Origin: Gymnorhina tibicen
Taxonomy: Eukaryota > Chordata > Aves > Passeriformes > Artamidae
NCBI GenBank assembly: GCA_013399875.1
Contig: VXAZ01010505.1
Coordinates: forward strand, 62,001-126,000
Length of the DNA: 64,000 nt
Direction of reading: 5' to 3'
This document shows, piece after piece, positions 11,834-22,912 of this stretch; the first letter of the stretch is position 1, and the number at the start of each line of letters is the position of its first letter. A model generated the notes under the pieces. That model ran no database searches, was not told where the DNA came from, and worked only from the letters and a program-made list of their open reading frames with translations. Made by a program: the position numbers and the translations under genes.

Positions 11834-14800
11834 ACGCAGAAATCCTGGAGGCTTCTGAAATAAATGGAATACATAGTTCTTCATGCTCTCTTCACCCCCC
11901 TGGCAAAGAAATTTGCTGCAAAACACACACCCCCACACAGAGTTCTAATAGAGTCAGCTTCCTGGAGATCAAAGCAAGGGCAGCAGCTTGGGAACTGCCC
12001 ACATCCAACGGGGAGTCAACCATCAGGGAGACAGCGTGCCTCCAGGCACGGACACAGCACAGCAAGGAACACATTAGCTTTTTTAACAGGTTATTGCCTT
12101 TCTGCAAGCAACCTCCCCAAGCAGAAATCTACCCATAAAAATGTTTTTCCCTCCTCCACCATTAAGAATTTTGTCACGTTTTGTATGGAAATGCCCTTCC
12201 CAGTGCTGAAATTATTTGTGGGTGGACAGTTCCAGTGGTTAATTCCTCAGGTGTGGGCACACGTGGAATGCCAGAAGTGGCACGGTTGTGTTCACCTGGT
12301 CTTCTGAAACATAAGCTTATCACTTGAAGAATGATAACCCTTTTCTTACCCTCCTGCATCCCTATTGTTGTGTTCTCACAGCCTGCTTTATACCTGAACA
12401 CCTTGAATAGTGAGCGAGGTACTTCTAGAAAAGGTTTAAAGAGGTCAGACTGAGAGCAGTTACAGAAAGGATCAGGAAACTTCTGAGTAAAGGTGTAATT
12501 ACCCATACTTATAGTGTGTGTGTGTCTTAGCAGATTTTGATACAGCTTTAATAAATAAAACGTTAATATAAACTTCAGACAAGTACAGAGCCCTCTGGAC
12601 ATCCTAATTTTTCAAGATGCATTCACTAACAAAAAGAGAACCTAAATAACTTATTCTGGCTTCATCCGACAGGGAAATTTTCAATGGCGTGGAAAAAACT
12701 GTCAACTGGTTAGAAATTTTTGCTGTAATTTAGAGATCCAGTCCTGCAGTTATAAAAATAAAAAACTGAAATAGTTAAAAAAGTAAGTTGTTACTTTGGA
12801 AGAGGTCATCCCAAAATATTTTGAGGTTTGGGGGTTTTCTTCCCCTCTTTTTAGGGCCCTGGGGTTGGAGCTCTACCAAAGCAATCAAGGTAATTAAAGA
12901 AAAAAGTCCATTTTGCTTGTCCTTACCCATATTTTCTTTGCCGAAAAACATTTGGGAGGCATTTGTTTTCCCTTCCCAACTAGGAAGATACTGACTGTTC
13001 ACTGTAAACATTTTATCATACAGATGAAATACTTGTAGTATTATACACAACTGCAACCGCAATAACGCCCAGCTTGGAGCCAGACCCGGGCTTCTGTTGC
13101 TGGGCTCAGCAGGAGATTGAAGGCTTTAAAACACATTTTAGTATTTTGCAGATACAAAACCAAAGTGAGAGACCTTTGTCCCTAAACTACGCTGTGAAAT
13201 CCCACTTTTAAAATGGGATGGCAACACACGGGGACAACCAGCAGAGTAGACAAGAAAGATGAGAAGAAGACACACAATAATGGAGATCAAAAGTACACAC
13301 ACAGTTAGTTAGTATCAAAGGTTTGTTTGGTTTTTAAACAAGCCACAAGTCAGCGCTTGTTTTTGTTATTCCTATTTGTTATTTCTACTGCAGCAGTGCC
13401 CAGAAGTCCCATCCAGACATCCCACGCTCAGTCCCCGCTTTTAAATCTTGATGCAATCACACTGACTATCCCAAAGCTTCGTGTATGAGAAGGAGATCAC
13501 TCCAGATTTTCTCTCTCATTTAAATCATGCCCTTAAATAATAAGCCTACACGCTCTTGGCAAAACTCACCCAATTCAGTTTGTATCAACACCAGGCAAGT
13601 TTCTGTTAAGTCTTCAGGGGCACCCACTTCGACACAACCGCCCTGAATTTTGGATAAACAGACCCAAACTGCAGCACAAGACTGATGCACCAGTGAAGAC
13701 ACATCAACATTCTTCAATGAAAACAAGTGAAAGCTTATAGTAACCGAACATATTTAGGGTCAAAAATCAGTCTAATGATAATTTTCAATAGAGTGAATAA
13801 AGCATGCCTTGATTTTAAAAATATTTAGCGAGACTAGCAACCCTTTCCCTTTGCCAGCTCCGGATCAAACACAAATCAGGCCAGAACAGCAGGCTCTGGA
13901 CAACCACCTCCACAGTCCAGAGTGTGGCAGTGAATCATCCCTGTTCCCAGAATTAATAGGATTTCCCTCTGCAGAGTCAGACCAGCTCATTCTGGAAGTC
14001 TGGCTGCAGTCAGTTTGTGCTGTTCACAGCCACACCATCGTTCACATTTAACTAGGAATGGAAGAGCTGTTTCACTTCAAGAAGCAAAATTAATTTACAA
14101 CACTAATAATACTCTCACTCCCAGATCCCATAAAAGAAAACAAAAGGCCTAATACAAGCCCCCAGAAAATTACCAAAGCCCAATTTTCAGGCTTGGGTTC
14201 CTTGGCACAATTCAGACATTTTGATTTGTGTACGCAATGACACGAGTCAGAACTTCACAGTTTTTTAAAGCAATCTCCCTAATATATTTGGCAGTTCTTA
14301 TGGGTCTGGTAAATGTAATAAAAACAGCAGGCTAGATTTGCCAGAGTAAACTGCAGTCAAAGGTGACCTTCACACAACTTTTAAGCTGTGTGATCCTCTG
14401 GAGGATGGATTTTAGGATCAATTGTAGGATACCCAGAAGATCAAAAGTTCTGGGTTGTGAATATCAAGATGCACCACTCTGTCACAAGCGGGACAAGCGG
14501 GAGCTCACTCAGAGGCCCAAAGGCTCAGAGTGTTCCCCTCTCTTCTCCCCAGTATTTCAACAAATTTGTTTATCCATGCACTAGTCAGGGATCAGGTTTT
14601 GACTGGGAAGTCAAAACAGAAGTTTAAAGATTCTGCCCCACCATATTTAGGACTTCTTCTTAAACTGCTGCGTTTTGTTCACAACAACCTTTATTTCTTT
14701 GCAGGGTCTTCTGACATAAAATCGGTCTTAGCCTCCATCATTCAGTCAGAGTCTGCTGCCAGAGAAGAAAAAATACTGGTAAGGAAGGCCAGAGTTCAAT

Positions 14801-17800
14801 TTAGGAAAACAGAAAAGCTTCCTTTAGGAAAAAAAAAAAAAAAAGGAAGAAACAACTGAGGATAGAAAGGAATAAAATCAGGCACAAAGGATACAACATG
14901 TATTAACTTTACATTGTGTTGAATGACCAAATAGCCAATTCTGCTTTTTGGGTGCTGACTGATGGCTCCATTGCCAACCCATTCCAGAAAAAGATGAGCC
15001 TGTGTTTTCTTAACTACGATTTGCAGGCCCTCAGAGGTTGTTTGAGGTTAGCTGTTCTCATTCAGCCCCGATTCCAAGCAGAGAACCCATGCCCGCAGAT
15101 GAGCTGTGGTACATGAGCAGCTCCGTCGGTGTCCGGAGCGGTTCTGACGTGCAACAGCCCAAAAAGGAATTGTGCCAACTCGCACACATCAACAGCCAAG
15201 TCCCGGGCCCCAGCAAAATGACAAACATTGTTTAAAAACATGTTTGCTGAAGGCCTTGTTGGTGAACGGGTCACTTGGCAAAACTGTGAACACAAGGCAT
15301 GCTGTGCAGCTGCCTAAAAGCTCGGCTCTCCCGTGTGCCTGAGCAAAACCGGGATCCAGGAGAAACCGGCGGCTTACAAAGGATGCCCAACAGGACTTCT
15401 GTAATGATGTTGCTCCATAGCCTTGCTGCCAGCAAAAGCTGCCGGGAAATGGCTCTGACTTCTGTTACTGGTGTGAAACTCTCAAGCCTGCATAGGAGAG
15501 CTTTCTCTTCAACGCTCTTTGTTCTTTTCCCATCCTCTTCGAAAATGCACTGCTGAGCTCCTCCATCCCTCCAATGCACACTCTCCCACTTCCTTGACTT
15601 TTTCCTTTAGGATATGTAGACAGCAGTGGTGGCGATGCTGAAAGCTTTCTCCTGGCAAGGAGAACTGGAAAGGCACAACTTTCTGGATGGAGAGATCTCT
15701 GACTGGCATAGAAGTAAATTTTGTGGATTAGGAAATCTAAAGCTTCCCTTCAGTCACTTGGAAAAAAATCTACCATTAGGATACTATTTCCATCTCCAAC
15801 TTGACACACAAGGTCGAGTTCAGATGCAATCACATGGGAAAAGAGGTGGATGAGAGTCAGCAGTACCAATAAAACAATTACTTCCTGGGTTTGTTAGCTT
15901 CCAAACCCAGGAACTGTCTAGCTTGCTTATGCTCCAGGGCTGGAATCAGACAGTATTGGTTTCCCAGATTTAGAAGAGTGATTAACTGCATTTTCATCTC
16001 TGTACCAAACACTTTTCCCTGTGTTTAAATCGCTATCATCTGAAGTTGAAACGCTGGCAGGGAAATCAAATTCATACATGTAATTATCCAGAACAAAAAG
16101 AAAATCCACCAGAATGCCATCGAATTGAAAGGACAACTTGTAAACCTCTTATTTGGGCCCATCACCTCTTTGAAATCTACCCTTCACGAGATATTCAACC
16201 AAAGCTAAATGAAGGTACCAAGAGAAATCCTACTGATTCCAGGAACTGGGCCTTGGCTGCAAACCAGAAAGTATGTAGGCATAAATGCAAATTCAAGCAA
16301 TGTTATGAAGATCTTTTAAAGCTGTGACTCAACTGCAATCTTAGTTTGCTAAATCCCTTATGAGATTCCCTCTTTCTTCTGTATGACACCCTTGCACATT
16401 AAAGAAAAAATATTGTGAAGTTACAGGCTGTAAGTGTCCCAAAATATCACTGCTGATGGAGCACTAAAAATGCATTTCATTTTACAGACGGCAGCAAATG
16501 CAGCTTAACTGCAACCTCCATGCTGTTAGTGGCAAGAGAAAATTTTATTGTTGATGGTTTTTTTAATTGCATCATTCTCAAGGTACTGCCTGCTCATTTG
16601 CTTCAAGGGCTGAACTTTTATTTTGTCATTTATCAGCTGGCAGAATCTTCACTGCAGAATCTTCACTAACACACAAATCCCTCGGGATACCCACCACTAA
16701 ATAAAACAAAAATGGCTGGCTTGAAAGAGAGTGCCTTTATGCACGTGTGCATTTGTGTCTGTATAAATGTGTATGTGTTAATTGGGCTGCAGAGCACAGT
16801 TTTGTGCTGGCTGCATAAAAAGCTCGTCCGTAACATTCCTTGGACAAAATGAGGTCTCTGACCATCAGAGCTCTCAGATAGCAGCATATTAGCCATGATA
16901 TCTTTACAGATTTAGCAGAATAACTGAATATTAATATTTAAACATGTGCATGTCTCTTATATTTTATGTGAAACTGAGAAAATTCTCCTTTGCTTTCACC
17001 TTTTTTTAACTTTACTGCACGAGCAGCACGTGCATTAGCACACAATTGGCTATAGGGATTTTTCTATTCCAATAGGAATGCTTCTCTTTGAGACTCTGTA
17101 TTCTCCCCTGGAGGTGGTGTTGTTTACATCATGATCTACTTCACATCACAAAATGATTTTAAGGGGAAAAAACTCAACCAAACAAAAAAACCCTTCTGAA
17201 ATCCGATGATTTCTTGCGGTTCCAGACCAGGCCACAGAAAAATTGCATGAAACGAAGAAGTAAAGATAAAAGTGAGGGACAGCTTTTACAGATTGTTCTG
17301 CAGGTGGTGGGTATGTGTGTAGAATGACGTGAAGACAGAAACCATTAACCCCCTTGCTGTTGCAGCCGAGCAAGCAGGCACAGAGAAAGCTGAGCTGCAC
17401 AAAAAGCTCCTGCTCTACCCTTCATACAAGGCAAATTTTCTGTACACACACCTTGCAAGGATCAAGACTCTGCTGAGGTGGCAGCTGCTGCCAGGCAGGT
17501 GGCCCCTGGTTGATGCTGGACCACCCTGATTTATGCTGGGTTTCTCTTTTCAGTGGAAGATGAGGAAACAGACGTGTCAGGTTTTGACACCAAAACATTT
17601 TTATTCACAGAATGATGAGCACACTTGAAATGAACTGAGAAGCATTTTTGCTTTCAAAGATTACTAATTTCAGAGTAATTCACCTTGTTTCTTCAGTTTC
17701 ATATCGCACTGTGTTCCTGTTTTTCATTTAGAATCTTATGTCATTTAACCATTCTTGATTTCATTGTGATTTACTGCGTACCTTTGTACAACTGGAGGAA

Positions 17801-18231
17801 ACTGAAAACCGCAGTCTATTTTAAAAGAGTTGACTTTTCCACTGTGAATACCTGAAGACAGTTTGCAAAGATGGAGTGTCACGCTGTGACCTCTTCTTGA
17901 CAGCGATAAAACTGAGGTTTGAATTCAGTACCATCTGGCAGAGCTTGTGGCCTGGAGACAAATGGCATCCCCAAGGCTTGTCTGGGTTTCAGCAGCGTTG
18001 CTTCTTTTAATAAAAGACAACGCATCACAGCATTAGGTCGTAATCCTTCCTAGAGCTTCCAGTACTGCAAGTTCTGCTTTTAAGGGGCAAGATAACACCA
18101 CAGAACTGCATCTCTAAGTGATCAGAGGCTGATGTTTCAGGGAGAGAGGCACGCAGGAGTACAAGGATGTAATAAGGGACACAGCTTTTTGCAGTCGGAA
18201 ATGCCTTCGGGAAGGGTCTAGAGCACAGGTC
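11834..18231. other. Non-coding DNA without recognised genes
   Basis: Contains a 16-base A run at 14829-14844 and a slightly CpG-richer patch at about 15120-15380. A 14-base tandem duplication lies at 16640-16667. ORFs up to 147 codons show no domain. No RNA gene or element was recognised. Confidence 0.5.
16640..16667 (+). repeat. Perfect 14-base tandem duplication
   Basis: GCAGAATCTTCACT occurs twice in direct succession with no mismatch. Confidence 0.95.
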
Positions 18232-18647
18232 TTAGGAGGAGTGCTTGGGGAGCTGCAGCCTGGAGAAAAGAAGGCTCAGGGAGTACCTCACTGCTCTCTA
18301 CAATTACCTGAAAGGAGGTTTTAACAAAGTAGGGGTCAGTATCCTCTCCCAGGCAGCAAGTAACAGAATGAAAAGGAAATGGTCTCAAGTGGTGTCAGCG
18401 AAGGTTTAGATTGGATGCCAGGAAAAATTTCTCCATCAAAAGGCTTTTCAAGCATTGGAACAGGCTGCCAATGCAGTGGAGTGGTTGAGTCACCATTCCT
18501 GGAGGTATTTAAAAGATGTGGAGATGTGGTGGTGCTTAAGGACATGGTTTAGTGGTGGACTTGGCAGTGCTGGGTTAACAGCCGGACTCCACGATCTTAA
18601 AGAGTTTTCTTCCAAGATAACTGATTCTATGACTCTATGATTCTGTA
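18232..18647 (+). repeat. CR1 LINE, 3' UTR and end, ~415 bases
   Basis: Sense CR1 starting within GAGTGCTTGGGGAGCTGCAG and CAGCCTGGAGAAAAGAAGG. It continues through CTACAATTACCTGAAAGGAG, GGTTTAGATTGGATGCCAGG, CCTGGAGGTATTTAAAAGAT and GGACATGGTTTAGTGGTGGA to a tail of CTATGACTCTATGATTCTG. The 3' wording (AGATGTGGTGGTGCTTAAGG) marks a different subfamily from the copies at 46.1 and 53.5 kb. Confidence 0.93.
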
Positions 18648-18695
18648 ACTCATTTGTTCTTCAAACACACAGATAGAAAAAATATTATTTCAATC

Positions 18696-18728
18696 TTGGC
18701 CTTGCACACTTCCAGGGATGGGGCACTT
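18696..18728 (-). repeat. Short CR1 fragment
   Basis: TTGGCCTTGCACACTTCCAG followed by GGATGGGGCA matches the reverse complement of CR1 about 100-130 bases before its end. The expected neighbouring CR1 bases are absent on the left, and a different CR1 3' end begins immediately on the right. Confidence 0.65.
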
Positions 18729-18870
18729 AGAGAATCAGAGAATCAGTCAGGTTGGAAAAGATCTCTGAGACCATCAAGTCCAACCTATGACCTAACACCA
18801 CCATGTTCCATCAACCTAAAAACCTTATTAACCCCGATCCAGGTACATGCCCCTCTATAGTGGTCACAGC
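18729..18870 (-). repeat. CR1 LINE 3' end fragment, minus strand
   Basis: It begins AGAATCAGAGAATCAGTCAG (the inverted tail), then GTTGGAAAAGATCTCTGAGA, CCATCAAGTCCAACCTATGA and CCTAACACCACCATG. This belongs to the CR1 group ending in TCTTTTCCAACC rather than CCCTTCCAACC. The right edge is vague because the match fades after 18830. Confidence 0.85.
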
Positions 18871-21695
18871 AGATTTCAGGGATGCTGTTCCAGATGGAGT
18901 GACAGCGCACCGGTTTGGCACGAAGAACTTTTATTGCTTATGGTGATGAGTGAGGGGACAAAGACAGCGATAGCCACAGGAGGTGGGGAAAGATAAATCT
19001 GGAACGATTTGCTGAAATATAGAGGGCCTTGCTGGATGTCTGCTGATAAACACAGCTCACTTCACAAGGAAATACTGAAGAGGCAAAGGTGTCTGACAGC
19101 ACTGAGCATCTGACTTTTGCAGTGGCCAGGCCCATCCCAATGTGCAGCTCCAGACAAAGCTTTGCAGGGAAGAGAAGGCCTGTCTGTAGCATCCACTGTA
19201 ACTATAAGGGTTAACTGTGGTTGGACGGAAGGAAAAAGCAGCAGCATTTTACAGTCACATCTAATTCCCCATTTTCTGCAGCCTCCCCATTTTCTCTCTG
19301 AATTATCAGAGACATGAGTAAGAGCCTTTTCCACTGCCCACTTTGTCTGATCTTTCTAATTAGGAACACTGAGCAAATGTATCTGAGAAACAGCCTGGCA
19401 GCAGCAAGCAGCCTTGGTTCACTGCACGCAGGGCAGGGAAAATGCTCTGCTCTCCCAGGGACAACGGGAAAGCTACAATCAGTGACTCAGCATTAGCCCA
19501 GTAACTGCTCTCCAGGGAATCCAAGACAACCCCTCCAAGCATTCCTGCCTAGTTCTGCCTACAGAGGGATCAGACAGCAAAAAATGCTCCTTGAAACAAT
19601 TCCCTACCTCTGATAAACACACACCTCCCATCTACTAACGATTATACAGCCCTGCCAAGCTTTGCCTCATGATCCACATCTCCAGACACATCCAGGCTGC
19701 AGCCAATACTGAAATTTGGGGGTTTTTGTGTAACAGCTGTGCTCTGTTCAAGGCAGACGTGGCATTTCATTAAGCACAGGGTAATAGCTTGATTCCCTTA
19801 GGGACTTGCTGCTGGAAAATAGAACGTCTCCTTTCATAAATAGGCAAGGTCACCATCCTTGTTTTGGATTTGATGCTGAGATAATTGAGTACCTGTTCAT
19901 TATACATTGCATATTAATGCACTAATGCATCTGCATGTAAAACTAATTTTACTAGACCTGAGAAAAGCAGCCTTATATTACATTTCAATGCCTATTCAGC
20001 TACAGAATGCAGTCAAAGAACTCTGATTTAAGCCCAAACTATTTTTTGTATTTTACTTTCCATGTTGGATCCAGAAGTTGAAAAATTCCAAGTAACCAAC
20101 TGCTGAAAAGCACAAACTAAGCTATTTTGCCCATTCACACTGCATCACCCTTTTGTAACTCACAGCTGCTCTTCTATTTAACAGGAGTCATCTTCCAACA
20201 TATTCACATGTACACACTGTGAACAAGACAGGTCACAAACGTGACACCTCAGTGTTTAAACCCCTGCAGATACAATGATAAAAGCTACACAAATTTCACA
20301 GAGATGTATGAGGAGGGATCAAAATTCTAGGCAAGTTCTTTCAAAATATTTCTAAGTACTACCAAAAATCAGCAGTCCCCAGAGGACCTTAACCGAAGAA
20401 CCAAAGTATTACGCAACTAATTCTAACCAATCTGCTTCACTTTGATCTTACTTCATCTCAAATACTCATTTTATCTCTTTGTTTAGAATATTTAGAAGTC
20501 AGCAACCTGTTTTTCTCTGTTCCTTTGCTTCCTGGGATAGTTCCTTTCTGGATGTGCAAACAAGAAAATCCAAAGGGCAATACTAGGTCAAAGCTAAATG
20601 CAAAAGAAGAGTTACTTGCAAAGTGAATGTGTCATGGCTCAGGAGAGAAGATTACATAGGGTAAGACATGAAAGAAGAAATAAAGTATTTTCTCCTAAAC
20701 CCAGATACAAACACTTTTCTGCATTAAATCCAGTAGTTTGTGGGGGAAAGGAATAATTATGCACTAGAGTTTAGAAATTATAAAGGTACACATAAACAGT
20801 ACACATAAATAAGAGAAAGATTTTTATTCTGAATTTTCCTGTGCTTACTCCAAAATATCTCATCAGAGATTATGATCAGAAATTTCAAATGCAAGTGTTG
20901 TCTCAAGATTTGGAACAACATTTTGCTGCATTTTTATTTGTTATATACCTCAGGAATTTCCCAAACTGGAGGATGCAAAACCTCAACTGTAAATGAAAGG
21001 GCAGTCTCTAGATTGTGATCAACCGGAAAAGATCTGCAGAACTGTTAAGAATAATGTTTCCTGCCCTTCTCATCTGTCATTAAATTAATAGCTAGTGGAA
21101 TTAACAGTTTCATTTCCAGAAAAAAAAAAAATCTCCAAGGCTGTCAACATTTGTACATGGCAAACACCTTCAAGGAGTAAGGTTTCTGCCTTAGGCAAGG
21201 ATTTTTGAGTAATTTTAAAATGATCAGCATCAAAAAGACACCTTCTTCCTTGACAGGACCTGGATGACTTGTGAGAGTTTTTTCTTCTCAAGGCTGCAGC
21301 ACCCTAACTTAAGAGCCCTGCCTGCTCCTTTTGTTCATTTGGAACACATTGGAGCAGGCTACCAAAGGTTCAAGGAGAGGTTATCAGGTCCTGTTTGCTG
21401 TTGGCATGCCTGAAACTGCTGACACATGCTAGGAAGAAAAATGGGTACATCTAATACAGATGCAACAATAAAACAGATGCTAGGGAGCCTCACCTAGAGC
21501 TAACAACACCTCCAAGCTGTGCTGGCCAACTGAAGAGATAAGCCAGTAGTGTTTATGCATAAAATGCAAACAGAGCTTATAGAAGTCTTGATAAATACCT
21601 AGATTTATCATTTCCTCAGTGTTTTAAAATATAAAACCACATCACATTTGGGGTTTTGTTGGTTGGTGATGAAAGCCATTATCCACAGTGATGAA
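18871..21695. other. Non-coding DNA without recognised features
   Basis: AT-rich, with only short chance ORFs. No repeat family or RNA gene was recognised. Confidence 0.55.
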
Positions 21696-21785
21696 AGCTG
21701 AGGGTGGACTTGGCAGTGTGAGTTTAAGGGCTGGACTCAAAGACCTTGAGGGTCTTTTCCAACCTAAATCATTCTATGACAGACT
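21696..21785 (+). repeat. CR1 LINE, last ~90 bases
   Basis: GGTGGACTTGGCAGTGTGAG, then GGGCTGGACTCAAAGACCTT, GGTCTTTTCCAACCTAAATC and ATTCTATGAC make the 3' terminus of a sense CR1 of the same group as 18232-18647. Confidence 0.9.
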
Positions 21786-22661
21786 TGCAAAAAGCAACCA
21801 ATGGGATTGTTTTCTTTTGTATCACTCACAAATTTTCCTGAATATGAAAACTATCTACCCTCTGTTAAAAACACACCAAAACCAAACAAACTCTGTTCTT
21901 GGACATACATAAGATTTTTCTAGTTTAATGCCTCAAAACACTAAAAGGAAAAAAAGCATGTTTTCTGCCAGACCTACTTGTCTCAAAGTCACCTATTTTA
22001 CCTCTAACTTCTGCAGAAGGAGGATTCTTCCAGTCAAGTCTTGTTCAAACTTTCAGACCAATACTCTATAAAGATATGTTGACATTTCTCAGATTAATTC
22101 CAAGTAATTCCTTGCCTGCTAGGGCCAAATCTGTCCCTTCCTCTCATTTCAAATCAGCTACGTACAAATTCACACTAGCATTAAGCATGAGCTTGAACTC
22201 TGACATTTATCATAGCTGGAGGAGTCTGAGCAAGTTCACAACCTCACCACTGGCTTAAGATCCAGAGGATCTTGAGAGCCTCAAGCCAAGTCATTGTCTC
22301 CTTACAAATGTTTACATTAAATATAGCAAAGGGCTTTGACATCCTTCTTGCCACTAGAGATCTCGATTTCCTCACTGGCAAACTAAGCAGGATCAAGCCA
22401 CATGGGTGGAGGTCATGCAAAAAGGGAAGTAAAAAGATTACATCGTTACAGTGTAAAATGCTGTGGCACCTATCAAAATCAGACAGATACAGGTTTTGTT
22501 CGTGTACAATTCTTCCAGCTGTTTGTCCTAGACACAGCAAAAATACACAGCTGTTACAGCAGAAGTCAGCCTTTTGTTCTTCATGAATTGAGTAAAACAG
22601 AAGCCCTTTGCTTCACCCAGCTAAATGGCTTTCAGATTAGATTCCAGAATAAGCCATATGA
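21786..22661 (-). other. Intron directly downstream of the FAR exon
   Basis: By position this is the start of the intron that follows the FAR coding exon. No further exon or repeat was recognised. The overlapping ORFs at 22244-22737, up to 111 codons, have no domain. Confidence 0.6.
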
Positions 22662-22667
22662 ACTTAC
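22662..22667 (-). other. Splice donor of the FAR exon
   Basis: On the minus strand the exon ends AAATGTAAG and the intron starts GTAAGTTC, a near-perfect vertebrate 5' splice site. The reading frame stays open for a few codons into the intron and then stops. The conserved FAR sequence ends exactly at this Lys codon, which is where I recall the human exon ending. This fixes the exon end at 22668. Confidence 0.93.
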
Positions 22668-22893
22668 CTTACATTTCAACATGTTGGCCACTCTCTCTTG
22701 CATTGACTGTCCAGCCTTTGGCCTGACAAGAATATAAACTGCTTTCACTTCAGGGCTGGAGCGCAGAAGTTTTTCCACCAGTACTTTGCCCATGAAACCT
22801 GTAGCTCCTGTGATAAGTACGGTCTTCCCATTGTAGTAAGCTGAGACTGAAGACATGGTGCTTTCTTGTTCTGTCCTTTCCTGCAGCAGGTAC
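22668..22893 (-). CDS. FAR2: First coding exon of a fatty acyl-CoA reductase (probably FAR2), with 37 bases of 5' UTR
   Basis: Coding part is 22856 down to 22668: 63 codons, phase 0 at the exon end. FAR enzymes reduce fatty acyl-CoA to fatty alcohol with NADPH, at peroxisomes, for wax and ether-lipid synthesis (known for the family). The translation begins [11 protein letters not shown] and carries the Rossmann nucleotide-binding motif GxxGxxG as residues 17-23 (GATGFMG), followed by the family signatures GKVLVEKLL (23-31) and [10 protein letters not shown] (41-50). The start codon has A at -3 and sits where human FAR1 and FAR2 start. Compared from memory, the MSx(I/V)xA(F/Y)Y start and the [10 protein letters not shown] block favour FAR2, while overall identity to FAR1 is about equal, so the paralogue is less certain than the family. 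Residue 22 is Met where FAR1 and FAR2 have Leu. A full protein has about 515 residues, so this is roughly one eighth of it. The remaining exons should lie on the minus strand below 22668; none was recognised. Confidence 0.9.
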
Positions 22894-22912
22894 CTGAGAA
22901 GATGCAAAAATA
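22894..22912 (-). other. Splice acceptor upstream of the FAR start codon
   Basis: Read on the minus strand, a T-rich tract (TTTATTTTTGCATCTTCTCAG) ends in AG at 22895-22894, 37 bases before the ATG. This makes the exon internal and places a non-coding first exon further up (higher coordinates). A second AG at 22882-22881 (CTGCTGCAG) lies 13 bases downstream and could be an alternative acceptor. It would change only the 5' UTR. Confidence 0.75.
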
